Shown in pieces: positions 53,138 to 61,659 of a stretch of DNA of 64,000 nt. Origin of the DNA: Lewinellaceae bacterium SD302 (GTDB lineage Bacteria; Bacteroidota; Bacteroidia; Chitinophagales; Saprospiraceae); contig PDLQ01000005.1 of NCBI GenBank assembly GCA_002591745.1, forward strand, positions 62,001-126,000, given 5' to 3'. The notes under the pieces are model-generated. The model saw only the letters and a program-made list of their open reading frames with translations. It had not been told where the DNA came from and did not search any database. Every line of letters starts with the position of its first letter. Position 1 is the first letter of the stretch. A program made the translations under genes and the position numbers.

Positions 53138-54898
53138 TTACTGTTTGATGAATTTCTTCATGCGGTATCCCTCTGGCGTAGCTACGCTGAGGAAGTAAGT
53201 TCCGGATTGCAGGTTGTTCACGTCGATCTGAATCGGCGCGTTGGTCACCTGCTCGAACTTGTACTGTCCGAGAACGCGGCCGTTCACGTCAAGGATGCGA
53301 ACGATAGCCTGACTGGTAGCATTGTTCAGGTCCAAGGTAACATTAAGTTGTTCCTGTACCGGGTTCGGTGCAATGACCACTTGGTTGGCATCCAGGAACA
53401 TGATGTCGTTGGTACTGCTGATCATGCTATCCAATTGGAATTCGTCAGGATCGAAACCATCGGTGTGCAGACGGGTCCAAACGGTCTGGCTGGCCCAACC
53501 GGTGAAGAAAGCATCGAGTTGCAGCGGAGTGGCGATAAAGGTCTGAGTTTCATCGTCAGACAGGAAGTTGGTGTAAGTTACATCGCGGGAAGCAACGAAC
53601 TCAGGTGGCAATCCGCTACCCAGACCGGCAGTCTTACGTACACTGACGTAGTAGGTTTCGTCGGGGTCCAAAACTACGGGATCTTCCAGTTCTACAAAGA
53701 GAATTTCATTAGGCATGTCGTCTGCCTCAATAGTGTAATTCGCACCGCCAACGATGGCCAGATCATCAAAACTGGCTGCGGCACCGCTAGAGAAGAGTCC
53801 CTGGTAAACGATCAATTCGAATTCCTCACCACCGGTAAAGGGGTCGAAGAAATCCTGTGGGTTTGCAAGACCGAAAGAGATGTGAGTGCCTACTGTAGTC
53901 TCGGCCTCTTCTGCGGTAACGATCAGGCTACCACTTTGGTAGAAACCACCACCTTCGTTGTATTGCTCCTGGCTGGGGCCGACGGTGATCAGTTCTTCCG
54001 CAAAGTTAACTCCATCGGAACCGAAGGTGTTATCCGTAACGGTGAAGGTAGAAACGATCGTTTCGTCTGCTTGGTCGTGGGTGAAAGTGACCGTGTAAAT
54101 ACCGGTTTCGGTTGGCTGGTAGAAGTCTCCTTCGTCCATCACAATGAGTTCGGTAGCTGCGGCATCTACGGTGTCGGTAACTGTAAAAGTAGCTACTTCT
54201 ATTCCGTTAGGATCAGTAACCACGGCAGTGACGTTAATGATCACCTCGTCCTCCTGGTTAGGATTCACGTAAGTTACGTTGTAGGGGTACTCGGCGAAGT
54301 TGTCCAGTGGAGTTTGGTTAGACCAGGCTACGGCACCGTCGAAGAAAGTCTTCACGTCGAAGAGAACTTCGGGAGATTCGCCGGCATCTACGGATTCCTG
54401 CAGGATACGTCCGTCAGCACGGTTAACGAATACTGCGGGGATAGTAACGGAATCAGAGATCAGCGTGTCACCGGCGATCATATTGTAAATGATCGTTTCG
54501 GTATCATCGGCAGTATCAAAGTGATTGACAATCACTACGCCAACTGCACCAGCTTGCTGGGCATTCAGTACCTTCTCTACAAAAGAACAGGCACCACGGC
54601 GGATGAAAGCCATTTTACCGGTCAGGTCGGTTATAATCTCGCCACCGGTATTACAACCGAGGCTATCGTTGTTGTTGAAACCCCAAACCAGTTCTCCCTG
54701 AACGTCTTCGCTGAGGCGAGGGCCCCACTCAGGATCGGGATCAGAAGCCTGGGTACCGTAGGTGTAAGTACCCGCAATGCTATTGGGGCTAAGTACGACT
54801 AAGTCGGCGGGAAATGGGGATTGGTCATTGATGCCATCCTGAGCACCGACGAAGCCGATGAACAAAAAGGCAAGTAAAAAAGTAAATCCTAATCTCAT
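53138..54898 (-). CDS. PA-domain T9SS type A secreted protein, array copy 4
   Basis: A 586-residue protein with signal peptide (MRLGFTFLLAFLFIGFVGAQ), PA domain (LTGKMAFIRRGACSFVEKVL, AGAVGVVIVNHFDT) and the same middle region (GPSQEQYNEGGGFYQSG). The type A sorting domain has several substitutions relative to copies 1-3 (LDLNNATSQAIVRILDVNGR) and many synonymous DNA differences, so this copy has escaped the recent homogenisation of the 3' ends. It has no downstream partner outside the array and is the first gene in the direction of transcription. Confidence 0.9.
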   Translation of the reverse strand: MRLGFTFLLAFLFIGFVGAQDGINDQSPFPADLVVLSPNSIAGTYTYGTQASDPDPEWGPRLSEDVQGELVWGFNNNDSLGCNTGGEIITDLTGKMAFIRRGACSFVEKVLNAQQAGAVGVVIVNHFDTADDTETIIYNMIAGDTLISDSVTIPAVFVNRADGRILQESVDAGESPEVLFDVKTFFDGAVAWSNQTPLDNFAEYPYNVTYVNPNQEDEVIINVTAVVTDPNGIEVATFTVTDTVDAAATELIVMDEGDFYQPTETGIYTVTFTHDQADETIVSTFTVTDNTFGSDGVNFAEELITVGPSQEQYNEGGGFYQSGSLIVTAEEAETTVGTHISFGLANPQDFFDPFTGGEEFELIVYQGLFSSGAAASFDDLAIVGGANYTIEADDMPNEILFVELEDPVVLDPDETYYVSVRKTAGLGSGLPPEFVASRDVTYTNFLSDDETQTFIATPLQLDAFFTGWASQTVWTRLHTDGFDPDEFQLDSMISSTNDIMFLDANQVVIAPNPVQEQLNVTLDLNNATSQAIVRILDVNGRVLGQYKFEQVTNAPIQIDVNNLQSGTYFLSVATPEGYRMKKFIKQ

Positions 54899-54973
54899 GT
54901 ACAGAACATTTAAATTGAAAAGTGAAAAATTCCGCCCAGATAGTTGCAGAGGGTCAGAAATTGATTAAATACA

Positions 54974-55004
54974 GCGGTGAAAATACTAAAATTCTTTTCA
55001 CCGC
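54974..55004. terminator. Hairpin upstream of PA gene 4
   Basis: Stem GCGGTGAAAA / TTTTCACCGC, 76 bases before the start of copy 4. Its position repeats the hairpin-to-gene spacing of the other copies, although no gene ends here on the minus strand. It may be the terminator of a lost fifth copy or an upstream element shared by the array. Confidence 0.6.
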
Positions 55005-55174
55005 CTGATTTGAACAACTAAATGTGGTGGAGGTTCGGGCGGTGTTCCTGCATCTTTGTCGGCTGCTTGCTAAAAAGACAAAAAAATTGCACGATCTTTC
55101 TAAACCTTCCCTTACCAATGGGGTCTAAAAGCGCATATGCGCTTTGACGCCAAATGAAATTCTAAATATCTAGT

Positions 55175-55948
55175 ATGCGCCCAATTATCTTCATCACCAC
55201 TCTATTTACTCTCAACTTTCTAACGGTACCCGTTGATCTTAATGGCCAGATTCACAGCGGTACCATCGACTATCTGGAAACCCGGCAATTCCCGATGTGG
55301 GAGGGCGCATCCCTGGAAATGAAAAAGAGAATTGAAGAAGCCCGTGAACGTGGTGACTTCGACCGGACCGGCCGATTGACCTTCAATCAAAATGCTTTTG
55401 CCTACAGCCAAATGCCACGTGAAGAGCGAGATCGTGGTGGTCGCGGTGGAAGGGGCGGCGGCTGGGCCAGTAGCCAGAGCGAAAGCCCGGAAGTATTCTA
55501 TACCAGCTTCGAGGACAGTTTAGTTACGGATCTCCGCCAGATCATGGACCGCAGCTTCATTCTGGAAGATAAATGGGTTGTCCCGGAATGGGAAATCCCC
55601 ACCAACCAAAAAGCTAACATGGCCTATACATTACCTTCCGAAGTGGCTTTCGCCGTTTCTCCCGAAGGTGATACGTTGACAGCTTATTTCACGCGTTCCA
55701 TTCCCCTCGGCATCGGGCCACGGGGTTACGGCGGTTTGCCGGGAGCCATCGTTTACCTCAAGGTAGAAAAAGACGGCCGTAGCACAGAATATACCATGCA
55801 GACCATGCAGCCTAATCCCGCTGATCTGCAGCTGACTAAACCCGAAGATGGCGAAGTGATTGACCGGGAGGAGTTTGAAAAAATGAGCGAAAAACGCCGG
55901 GAAGCCAGAGAACGTCAGCGTAGAGGTCGGCAGAGATCACGTGGCTAA
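55175..55948 (+). CDS. GLPGLI-family protein
   Basis: A 257-residue exported protein (signal MRPIIFITTLFTLNFLTVPV). The family hallmark is GPRGYGGLPGAIVYL at residues 181-195, preceded by the typical segments YTLPSEVAFAV and SIPLGIG. A Gly/Arg-rich linker (RGGRGGRGGG) lies near residue 88, and the C-terminal tail is very basic. GLPGLI proteins are Bacteroidota-specific, of unknown function, and usually sit next to an outer-membrane carboxypeptidase-regulatory/TonB-dependent protein, as here (56217). ATG 55175 is the first in frame. Confidence 0.85.
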   Translation: MRPIIFITTLFTLNFLTVPVDLNGQIHSGTIDYLETRQFPMWEGASLEMKKRIEEARERGDFDRTGRLTFNQNAFAYSQMPREERDRGGRGGRGGGWASSQSESPEVFYTSFEDSLVTDLRQIMDRSFILEDKWVVPEWEIPTNQKANMAYTLPSEVAFAVSPEGDTLTAYFTRSIPLGIGPRGYGGLPGAIVYLKVEKDGRSTEYTMQTMQPNPADLQLTKPEDGEVIDREEFEKMSEKRREARERQRRGRQRSRG

Positions 55949-55972
55949 ATCCCGCTTTCGTCGCTCATTAAC

Positions 55973-56200
55973 CCTGCTACTTTGTTAGCCAAAAAATAGG
56001 GGCCGGGAACGCTGTGCTTTTAGAGATAGAATTCCCTTTGAAAGTCGGCCGCTCAAGCGAACTGACCTCTAATTAGGAGCGCATTTAGTGGGGCGCACAT
56101 CTCTGGATGTATCCTATTTCCTGAAACTGAGGAAGTGTAGCGGCCAAAGGCAATCCTATTTCTCTTTTATCTTTTTATGTCTTCAAAGTAGCAATGCTAC
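55973..56200. mobile_element. Inverted-motif cassette between GLPGLI and beta-barrel genes
   Basis: Left end CCTGCTACTTTGTTAGCC (55973-55990), right end CTTCAAAGTAGCAATGCTAC (56181-56200), inverted. 228 bp; the interior has TATTTCCTGAAACTGAGG and TAGCGGCCAAAGGC, reminiscent of the other cassettes. It separates two genes that elsewhere act as a pair and ends 16 bases before the beta-barrel start. Confidence 0.6.
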
Positions 56201-56216
56201 ACTCAAATAGCCCCAA

Positions 56217-58907
56217 ATGAAGTATCTATTTTACCTGTTCTTTTCATTTGTCTCACTTTCTTCCATAGGCCTCATCGCCCAGGCGGATATCGGTGCTACC
56301 ATCGTCGATTCCAGTGGTGTGAGTTTGCCCGGAGCCAACGCCATTTTGCTAAGGGCCAGTGATTCCTTACTTATTTCTTTCGGGACTGCCGACAATAAGG
56401 GCGATTTTCTAATGGAGAACGTACCGGTAGGCAGTTACCTGCTTCAAATATCATTTCTTGGCTTTGAGCGCCCGGACCAAACCGTAGAAGTAACGGCCAG
56501 TGACCAGTATCTTGGGCTGGGAGAGTTACGGATGTATCCAGCCGGTTTTCTGCTCAGTGGAGTAGAGGTTACGGCAGACCGTATTCCGATTCGGATGAAA
56601 GGAGATACGATGATGTACGATGCCGATGCCTTTGCCGTGGGCGATAATGCCGTAGTCGAAGACCTGCTACGCCGTTTGCCGGGCATGAGTATTGACGCAA
56701 ACGGTAGTATCACCTGGCGAGGCCAGGCCGTACAGCAAGTCATGATCAATGGTAAACCCTTCTTTGCCGGCAACTCCACCCTCATTACTCAGAACCTGGA
56801 CGCCAAGGCGATTAAAAACGTGGAGGTTTTCGACCAGAAAAGTAACCAGGAAGAACTCAGCGGAATCGATGACGGTGAAGACAACACCACGGTGAACCTG
56901 GAAATGAAAGAAGACTTCAAAGCTAAACTGTTTGGCGAACTCTACGGTGGCTACGGCAGCGATAATCGTTACGATGGCGGAGGTAAGATCTTCCGCATCA
57001 GCGACGCCAGCCAACTCGGTGCTCTGGGAACCATTAATAACGTAAACCGGGTGGGCTTTACCGGTGATGAACTGAGCAGTTATAACCAGAACATCGGCCA
57101 GGGTGGTGGTTGGTGGCGGCGCAATAGCGGTGGGCGCGGACAACTGCCAGTTTACGGCAGTGACCAGATTCCGGGCCAGAACCGATCCATCGCCGCCGGT
57201 TTAAATTACGGTACCAGCGTTGGCAAGGGGCAGCTACAGTTGGGGTACTCTCTTTTTGATCGTGAGCTGACCCAGACCCAAACCGTTCGGGAAGCCTTTA
57301 ATCAGGACCAGAATATCCGCGAGATCAATAGCCAGCAAGTTGATGGGAGTGACAGTTATATGCATCGCTTTACGCTGAATTACCAGGCGGACATTGATTC
57401 CACCTCACGCCTGAACATGAATGCCGCTTTCTCTCTGGAAGGTAGTGACGAGAATAGCCTTTCCGCAGTAAGTGTACGTGACGATAGTAACGGAAACCAA
57501 GACTACACAGTAGACCAGGCTAGTGACCAGTACAGCCCTAATGGCGATTTTGGTATCGACTATTCCCGCCGCCTGGGCAAACCGGGGCGTACAATGAATC
57601 TGGAAGCTTACGGTGACTTCGGCCGAACGGAAAACGACCAAAGTATCTTTACCGTCGGCTTGGAGGATGACCTTAACCTGACTGGTGCCTTGGTAAACGG
57701 CCTTCAGACCCAGGATCGGCTTACCATCAGTGATCGGGTAGGGGCCAGTGTACAGTACGAAGAACCTTTGAGTAATAAATTACGCTGGGAAACGGAAGTC
57801 AGTTATGTTCAGGACCGTTCCGAAGGTGATTTTCAGTTCGAGCTGGAAGAGGACCGGGTGAGTAATCTGCTCGTGCGGAAATGGAATACCCTTCGGGCGG
57901 AATCCGGCTTGAATTATCGCTTTGGCCGCCGTAACAGCCTGTCGGTAACGGGGAATTATTACGGCAACGTCCTGGATTTGAGTGGTGACGTTGACAGTAA
58001 GAGCAATTACAACTACTTCCTCCCGGCAATGCGCCTGAGGGTGAGAAGTAAAAAAGGATTTTACCGACTTAGCCTGGGCGCCAGCCCGGACGCTCCTTCG
58101 ATCACTCAGCTACAGACCATCGCCGAGCCGGGGCAGTCCGGCCGTGTTACGGTAGGTAACCCCGACCTGGAACCAGCCGTGAATTATCGGTTTAGTGGTT
58201 CCTACTGGTTCAACGATCAATTTCGGGCCATCAGTGCAAACGCCAATATGTCGGTGAGTTATAATGACAATGATTTTGGTAATGCCCTTACTTTTACGAG
58301 TGGGCAGCAAATCTACCAGACGATCAACGTCAGCCACTCCTGGAGCTCTAACGTTTACCTGGGAACTACCGTCGGCTTTGATGCCATAAATGGTGAGGTT
58401 CGTCTCTTCGGGCGAGCCGGAGGCAGCAGGGGGCAGGGCTTTGTAGATGGAGTAAGCCGACTCAATACCACTACCAATCTCAGTAGCGGAGTGAATCTAA
58501 CGACAGAATTGAACGAAAAAAGTTTCCTGACGGCGGGCTATACCTACGGCCAAAACCGCAACGCTTTCGACGACGAAGATGCCGAAGTCATCACCACCGT
58601 TACCCACGATTTACTCGGACAGTTTGAAATTGAATTCTCCCCAAAGTGGCGCTTCGAAAGTCGTTTCCTGTACCGAATTTTTGAAGAAGCCGCTTTTGCC
58701 GGCGCTGCCAGTATTCCCGATCTGCGGCTGAGTCTGGAAGTGCGCCCTTTCCGTAAGGCCGGACATTATCTGCGTTTCGGTGTATTTGATGTCTTCAACC
58801 AGAATACCGTCATTAACCGTCAGGCTCAGGCTTTCGTGACCACGGAAACGGAAAGCGATGGCTTGGGAAGGTACTTTTTGGGGACTTTCCACTTTCGGAT
58901 AAAATAG
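56217..58907 (+). CDS. Outer-membrane beta-barrel protein with carboxypeptidase-regulatory domain (TonB-dependent-receptor-like)
   Basis: An 896-residue protein with signal peptide (MKYLFYLFFSFVSLSSIGLIAQ). Residues ~23-105 are a carboxypeptidase-regulatory-like domain (VSLPGANAILLRASD, NKGDFLMENVPVGSYLLQIS). Residues ~115-225 are plug-like (VVEDLLRRLPGMSIDANGSI, INGKPFFAGN). The rest is an outer-membrane barrel of the OMP_b-brl_3 type, with many alternating aromatic strands. No TonB box is evident. Together with the GLPGLI protein it forms the common Bacteroidota pair of unknown substrate. Translation starts at ATG 56217, 16 bases after the cassette's right end. Confidence 0.9.
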   Translation: MKYLFYLFFSFVSLSSIGLIAQADIGATIVDSSGVSLPGANAILLRASDSLLISFGTADNKGDFLMENVPVGSYLLQISFLGFERPDQTVEVTASDQYLGLGELRMYPAGFLLSGVEVTADRIPIRMKGDTMMYDADAFAVGDNAVVEDLLRRLPGMSIDANGSITWRGQAVQQVMINGKPFFAGNSTLITQNLDAKAIKNVEVFDQKSNQEELSGIDDGEDNTTVNLEMKEDFKAKLFGELYGGYGSDNRYDGGGKIFRISDASQLGALGTINNVNRVGFTGDELSSYNQNIGQGGGWWRRNSGGRGQLPVYGSDQIPGQNRSIAAGLNYGTSVGKGQLQLGYSLFDRELTQTQTVREAFNQDQNIREINSQQVDGSDSYMHRFTLNYQADIDSTSRLNMNAAFSLEGSDENSLSAVSVRDDSNGNQDYTVDQASDQYSPNGDFGIDYSRRLGKPGRTMNLEAYGDFGRTENDQSIFTVGLEDDLNLTGALVNGLQTQDRLTISDRVGASVQYEEPLSNKLRWETEVSYVQDRSEGDFQFELEEDRVSNLLVRKWNTLRAESGLNYRFGRRNSLSVTGNYYGNVLDLSGDVDSKSNYNYFLPAMRLRVRSKKGFYRLSLGASPDAPSITQLQTIAEPGQSGRVTVGNPDLEPAVNYRFSGSYWFNDQFRAISANANMSVSYNDNDFGNALTFTSGQQIYQTINVSHSWSSNVYLGTTVGFDAINGEVRLFGRAGGSRGQGFVDGVSRLNTTTNLSSGVNLTTELNEKSFLTAGYTYGQNRNAFDDEDAEVITTVTHDLLGQFEIEFSPKWRFESRFLYRIFEEAAFAGAASIPDLRLSLEVRPFRKAGHYLRFGVFDVFNQNTVINRQAQAFVTTETESDGLGRYFLGTFHFRIK

Positions 58908-59037
58908 TTAAGACGGGCGGAGCCCCTCTTGGGGGGTAAATACTTTTAGCAAGCTCGTCCCTCGCTTTAGTGCGCTCCGCGTTAGGCTGTCAGAACTGCT
59001 CTAACGCGAAGCGTTCTGAAAATGAAGGCATGCGCCC

Positions 59038-60183
59038 TTAAAAAAATGCTTTCACTTCCTTGCAGATATAGCCTAGCGTTTCCGCGTCCAATTCACTGTG
59101 CATCGGCAAACTGATGACTTCTTTACAGAGCGCATCGGTTACCGGCAGAAAATCAATGTCATTGGCGGCGGTTCCTTTAAAAGCTTTCTGATCATAAAGT
59201 GCCACCGGGTAGTAGATCATACTAGGGATGCCCTTTCCTTTCAGATATTCCTGCAGAGCGTCACGGCGGCCACCGCTAACCCGCATGGTGTACTGATGGA
59301 AAACGTGGGTGCTATTTGGTTGACGTTGAGGCGTTTGTAGCCCTTCAATGCCAGCCAGGGCGCGGTCGTAGTACTCTGCGGCTTCGTTGCGACGTTGGTT
59401 GTACTCATCCAGCCTGGCCAACTTGAGATTGAGAATGGCAGCCTGGATACTATCCAGTCTACTGTTACAGCCCACCAGGTCGTGGTAATAACGACGGGTC
59501 TGGCCGTGGTTGGCTACAACCTGCAGAGTCTCCGCTAACTGGTCATCGTTAGCATTGATAGCGCCACCGTCACCGTAGGCTCCCAGGTTTTTAGAAGGGT
59601 AGAAGCTGGTGCATCCCACGTCTCCCAGTGCCCCCGTTCTGATCTGGCGGCCGTCGCTGAAGGTATAGACTGCTCCGATGCTCTGGGCGTTATCTTCCAC
59701 GATGTGCAGACCGTGTTTTTTTGCCAGGGCGATGATCGGCTCCATGTCGCAACTCTGCCCGAATAGGTGAACGGGGATAATGGCTTTCGTTCGCTCGCTA
59801 ATGGCTGGTTCGATCAGCTCGGCAGTTACATTAAAGGTATCCGGATCAACGTCTACCATCACCGGGTTAAGGTTCAGCAGAGCAATCACTTCAGCGGAAG
59901 CTACGTAGGTGAAGGCCGGCACAATCACCTCGTCACCCGGTTCCAGGCCCAGGGCCATCAGCGCGATTTGCAGTGCATCGGTTCCATTTGCACAGGGAAT
60001 AACGTGCTTGGCCCCCAGGAAGTCAGCAAGCCCGGCCTTGAATTTCTTTACCTCTGGCCCGTTGATGAAAGCACCACTGCGGATAACCTCGATTACGGCA
60101 CTGTCAATCTCTTCCTGCATGGCCCGGTACTGGCTTTTCAGGTCTACCATCTGAATATTGGGAATGGAAGTGGGGGAGGGCAT
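59038..60183 (-). CDS. DegT/DnrJ/EryC1/StrS family aminotransferase
   Basis: A 381-residue PLP enzyme from ATG 60183 (MPSPTSIPNIQMVDLKSQYR). It shows the DegT pattern: IRSGAFINGPEVKKFKAGLA, ANGTDALQIALMALGL, PAFTYVASAEVIALL, VHLFGQSCDM and EDNAQSIGA. The PLP-binding Lys is in TSFYPSKNLGAYGDGG. These enzymes transfer an amino group to keto-sugars in cell-surface polysaccharide synthesis. No sugar-nucleotide gene is adjacent in the window. Transcription probably starts at the -7 box 60199-60206. Confidence 0.94.
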   Translation of the reverse strand: MPSPTSIPNIQMVDLKSQYRAMQEEIDSAVIEVIRSGAFINGPEVKKFKAGLADFLGAKHVIPCANGTDALQIALMALGLEPGDEVIVPAFTYVASAEVIALLNLNPVMVDVDPDTFNVTAELIEPAISERTKAIIPVHLFGQSCDMEPIIALAKKHGLHIVEDNAQSIGAVYTFSDGRQIRTGALGDVGCTSFYPSKNLGAYGDGGAINANDDQLAETLQVVANHGQTRRYYHDLVGCNSRLDSIQAAILNLKLARLDEYNQRRNEAAEYYDRALAGIEGLQTPQRQPNSTHVFHQYTMRVSGGRRDALQEYLKGKGIPSMIYYPVALYDQKAFKGTAANDIDFLPVTDALCKEVISLPMHSELDAETLGYICKEVKAFF

Positions 60184-60198
60184 ATTTTTAAATTTTCG

Positions 60199-60206
60199 CA
60201 AAGATA
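60199..60206 (-). promoter_or_regulatory. -7 box of the DegT gene promoter
   Basis: The minus strand reads TATCTTTG, an exact TAnnTTTG match 15 bases before the start codon; it supports the choice of ATG 60183 over upstream in-frame codons. Confidence 0.7.
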
Positions 60207-60210
60207 GTAA

Positions 60211-60436
60211 ATGGACGCGCTTCGCGCTTATGGACGCTACGCTTTTGGATGGCGCAAGCGCCTTTCGGACGCTCATTCCTCGCTTTGGGGCGGCGAGAAA
60301 TAAAAGACGGTAATGATTCTTTTCGACTCCAATTTTACCCTCTCCACAAGTCGCACCACGAGGTCCACGAGAGCAGCAATCCAAAAGGCGCTCATGCCGT
60401 CCAAAAGGCCATCAGCCTTCCAGGAGCGCTCCGCGC
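60211..60436. repeat. REP-like palindrome arrays between ABC permease and DegT genes
   Basis: Two blocks: 60211-60299 (GGACGCGCTTCGCGC, TGGCGCAAGCGCC) and 60362-60436 (CCAAAAGGCGCTCATGCCG, CCAAAAGGCCATCAGCC, GGAGCGCTCC). Each unit is a small palindrome introduced by TCCAAAAGG or GGACG. Related to 24101-24176 and 41966-42027. Confidence 0.6.
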
Positions 60437-60438
60437 AC

Positions 60439-61659
60439 CTACCGCACCGCTTCCCCAATCACGTTCAAAGAAAGCACCGTAAAAAAGATGGCCAAACCAG
60501 GAAAGACCGCCAACCACCAGGCTGCGGGTTGAGCGCGGGATTGTTGCAATAAGCTCCCCCAGCTCACTTGGTCCTCGGGCAAACCGATACTGAGGAAGGA
60601 GAGATAGGCTTCCAGGAGGATGGCTCCGGCCACACCAAAGGAGAGTGCCACTACTACGGGGCCGAGGGCGTTAGGTAGGGCGTGGCGAAAAAGAATTCGA
60701 AGTTGCCCGAAACCGCTGATGCGCGCGGCGTCAATGTAGGGGAGCTGGCGAATACGAAGTAGCTCGGCCCGCACGAAACGGGCAATGCCCGTCCAGCGAA
60801 TCAGTCCGATAACCAACATAACGGTGAGAATAGTAGGGCTGTCGATGACTGGCAGGACTGCGATTAGAAGAATCAGGGTGGGAAATGAGTTGAACAACTC
60901 GATAATTCTCAAAACGATTGCGTCGATCGGCAAACTGATTTCTTTACGCCACCAAGGCCAAAAGCTGGCCGGGAAACCGAAAAGAAGCTGAAACAATCCG
61001 AGTAGTCCGGCGAAGACAATAAACGCAGCGGGGTACTTTATCCAGCCGGACCAGCCATTTGCATACGGCAGAAAATTGTTGATTAGGTAGATGATACCGA
61101 ATACAGTCCCGATCGCAAACGACCAGGCGCGATGGCGATGTGCTCGTAAGCCATCGTTGCTAAAGAAGCCGGCCAAACCGCCCATGAGTAGGCCGATCAG
61201 CAGTGCAATGCCCATGGCTACCATACCAACCAATAAAGCAATACGGCAGCCACGGATCAGACCTGCCAGTGTATCGCGGCCCAGTTGATCAGTACCCAAC
61301 CAATGACGTTCCAGGGCTGTTTCGATTTTCTGCTCTTCAAAGGGTGATACGTAGTTGTTGTTGGCAAAATCCAACTCCCCGGCCGAATACCGAACGGGAG
61401 GCCAGACAGCCCAGTCTGTTTCCGCTTTGCGCCAGGAGCGGCCCGGTAAATCACCGTAGGGCCGTGGACCACTAAATATCTCTCCGATCTCCCGGAAGAC
61501 CGGAAAGCGAATTTCGCCGGCGTAACTCGCCAGAATAGGGCGGTCATTAGCCAGGAAGCTGCTGAAAATCGCAACGATCACCAGTACTTTCAGGTAGCCC
61601 AGTGCCCAGCGCCTTCCGCGTGTAGAACGGATTGAATTTCTAATACGGCTCCACCTCAT
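60439..61659 (-). CDS. ABC transporter permease, DppC/OppC-like
   Basis: A 406-residue membrane protein. An N-terminal segment (VLVIVAIFSSFLA) precedes a periplasmic stretch and HWLGTDQLGRDTLAGLIRG, diagnostic for DppC/OppC permeases. The EAA loop for ATPase contact is DAARISGFGQLRILFRHALP. Between the second core helix (LLMGGLAGFFSND) and VLRIIELFNSFPTLILL there is an insert of about 80 residues with two extra hydrophobic stretches, longer than in typical DppC. It is coupled by ATGA overlap to the upstream DppB-like gene. The ATPases and the binding protein are not in the window. Confidence 0.9.
   Translation of the reverse strand: MRWSRIRNSIRSTRGRRWALGYLKVLVIVAIFSSFLANDRPILASYAGEIRFPVFREIGEIFSGPRPYGDLPGRSWRKAETDWAVWPPVRYSAGELDFANNNYVSPFEEQKIETALERHWLGTDQLGRDTLAGLIRGCRIALLVGMVAMGIALLIGLLMGGLAGFFSNDGLRAHRHRAWSFAIGTVFGIIYLINNFLPYANGWSGWIKYPAAFIVFAGLLGLFQLLFGFPASFWPWWRKEISLPIDAIVLRIIELFNSFPTLILLIAVLPVIDSPTILTVMLVIGLIRWTGIARFVRAELLRIRQLPYIDAARISGFGQLRILFRHALPNALGPVVVALSFGVAGAILLEAYLSFLSIGLPEDQVSWGSLLQQSRAQPAAWWLAVFPGLAIFFTVLSLNVIGEAVR

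Noticed and set aside
47414-54898. PA-domain proteins as proteases
   Set aside because: PA domains accompany proteases, but no catalytic domain motif (such as HExxH or a serine triad) is visible in any of the four copies.
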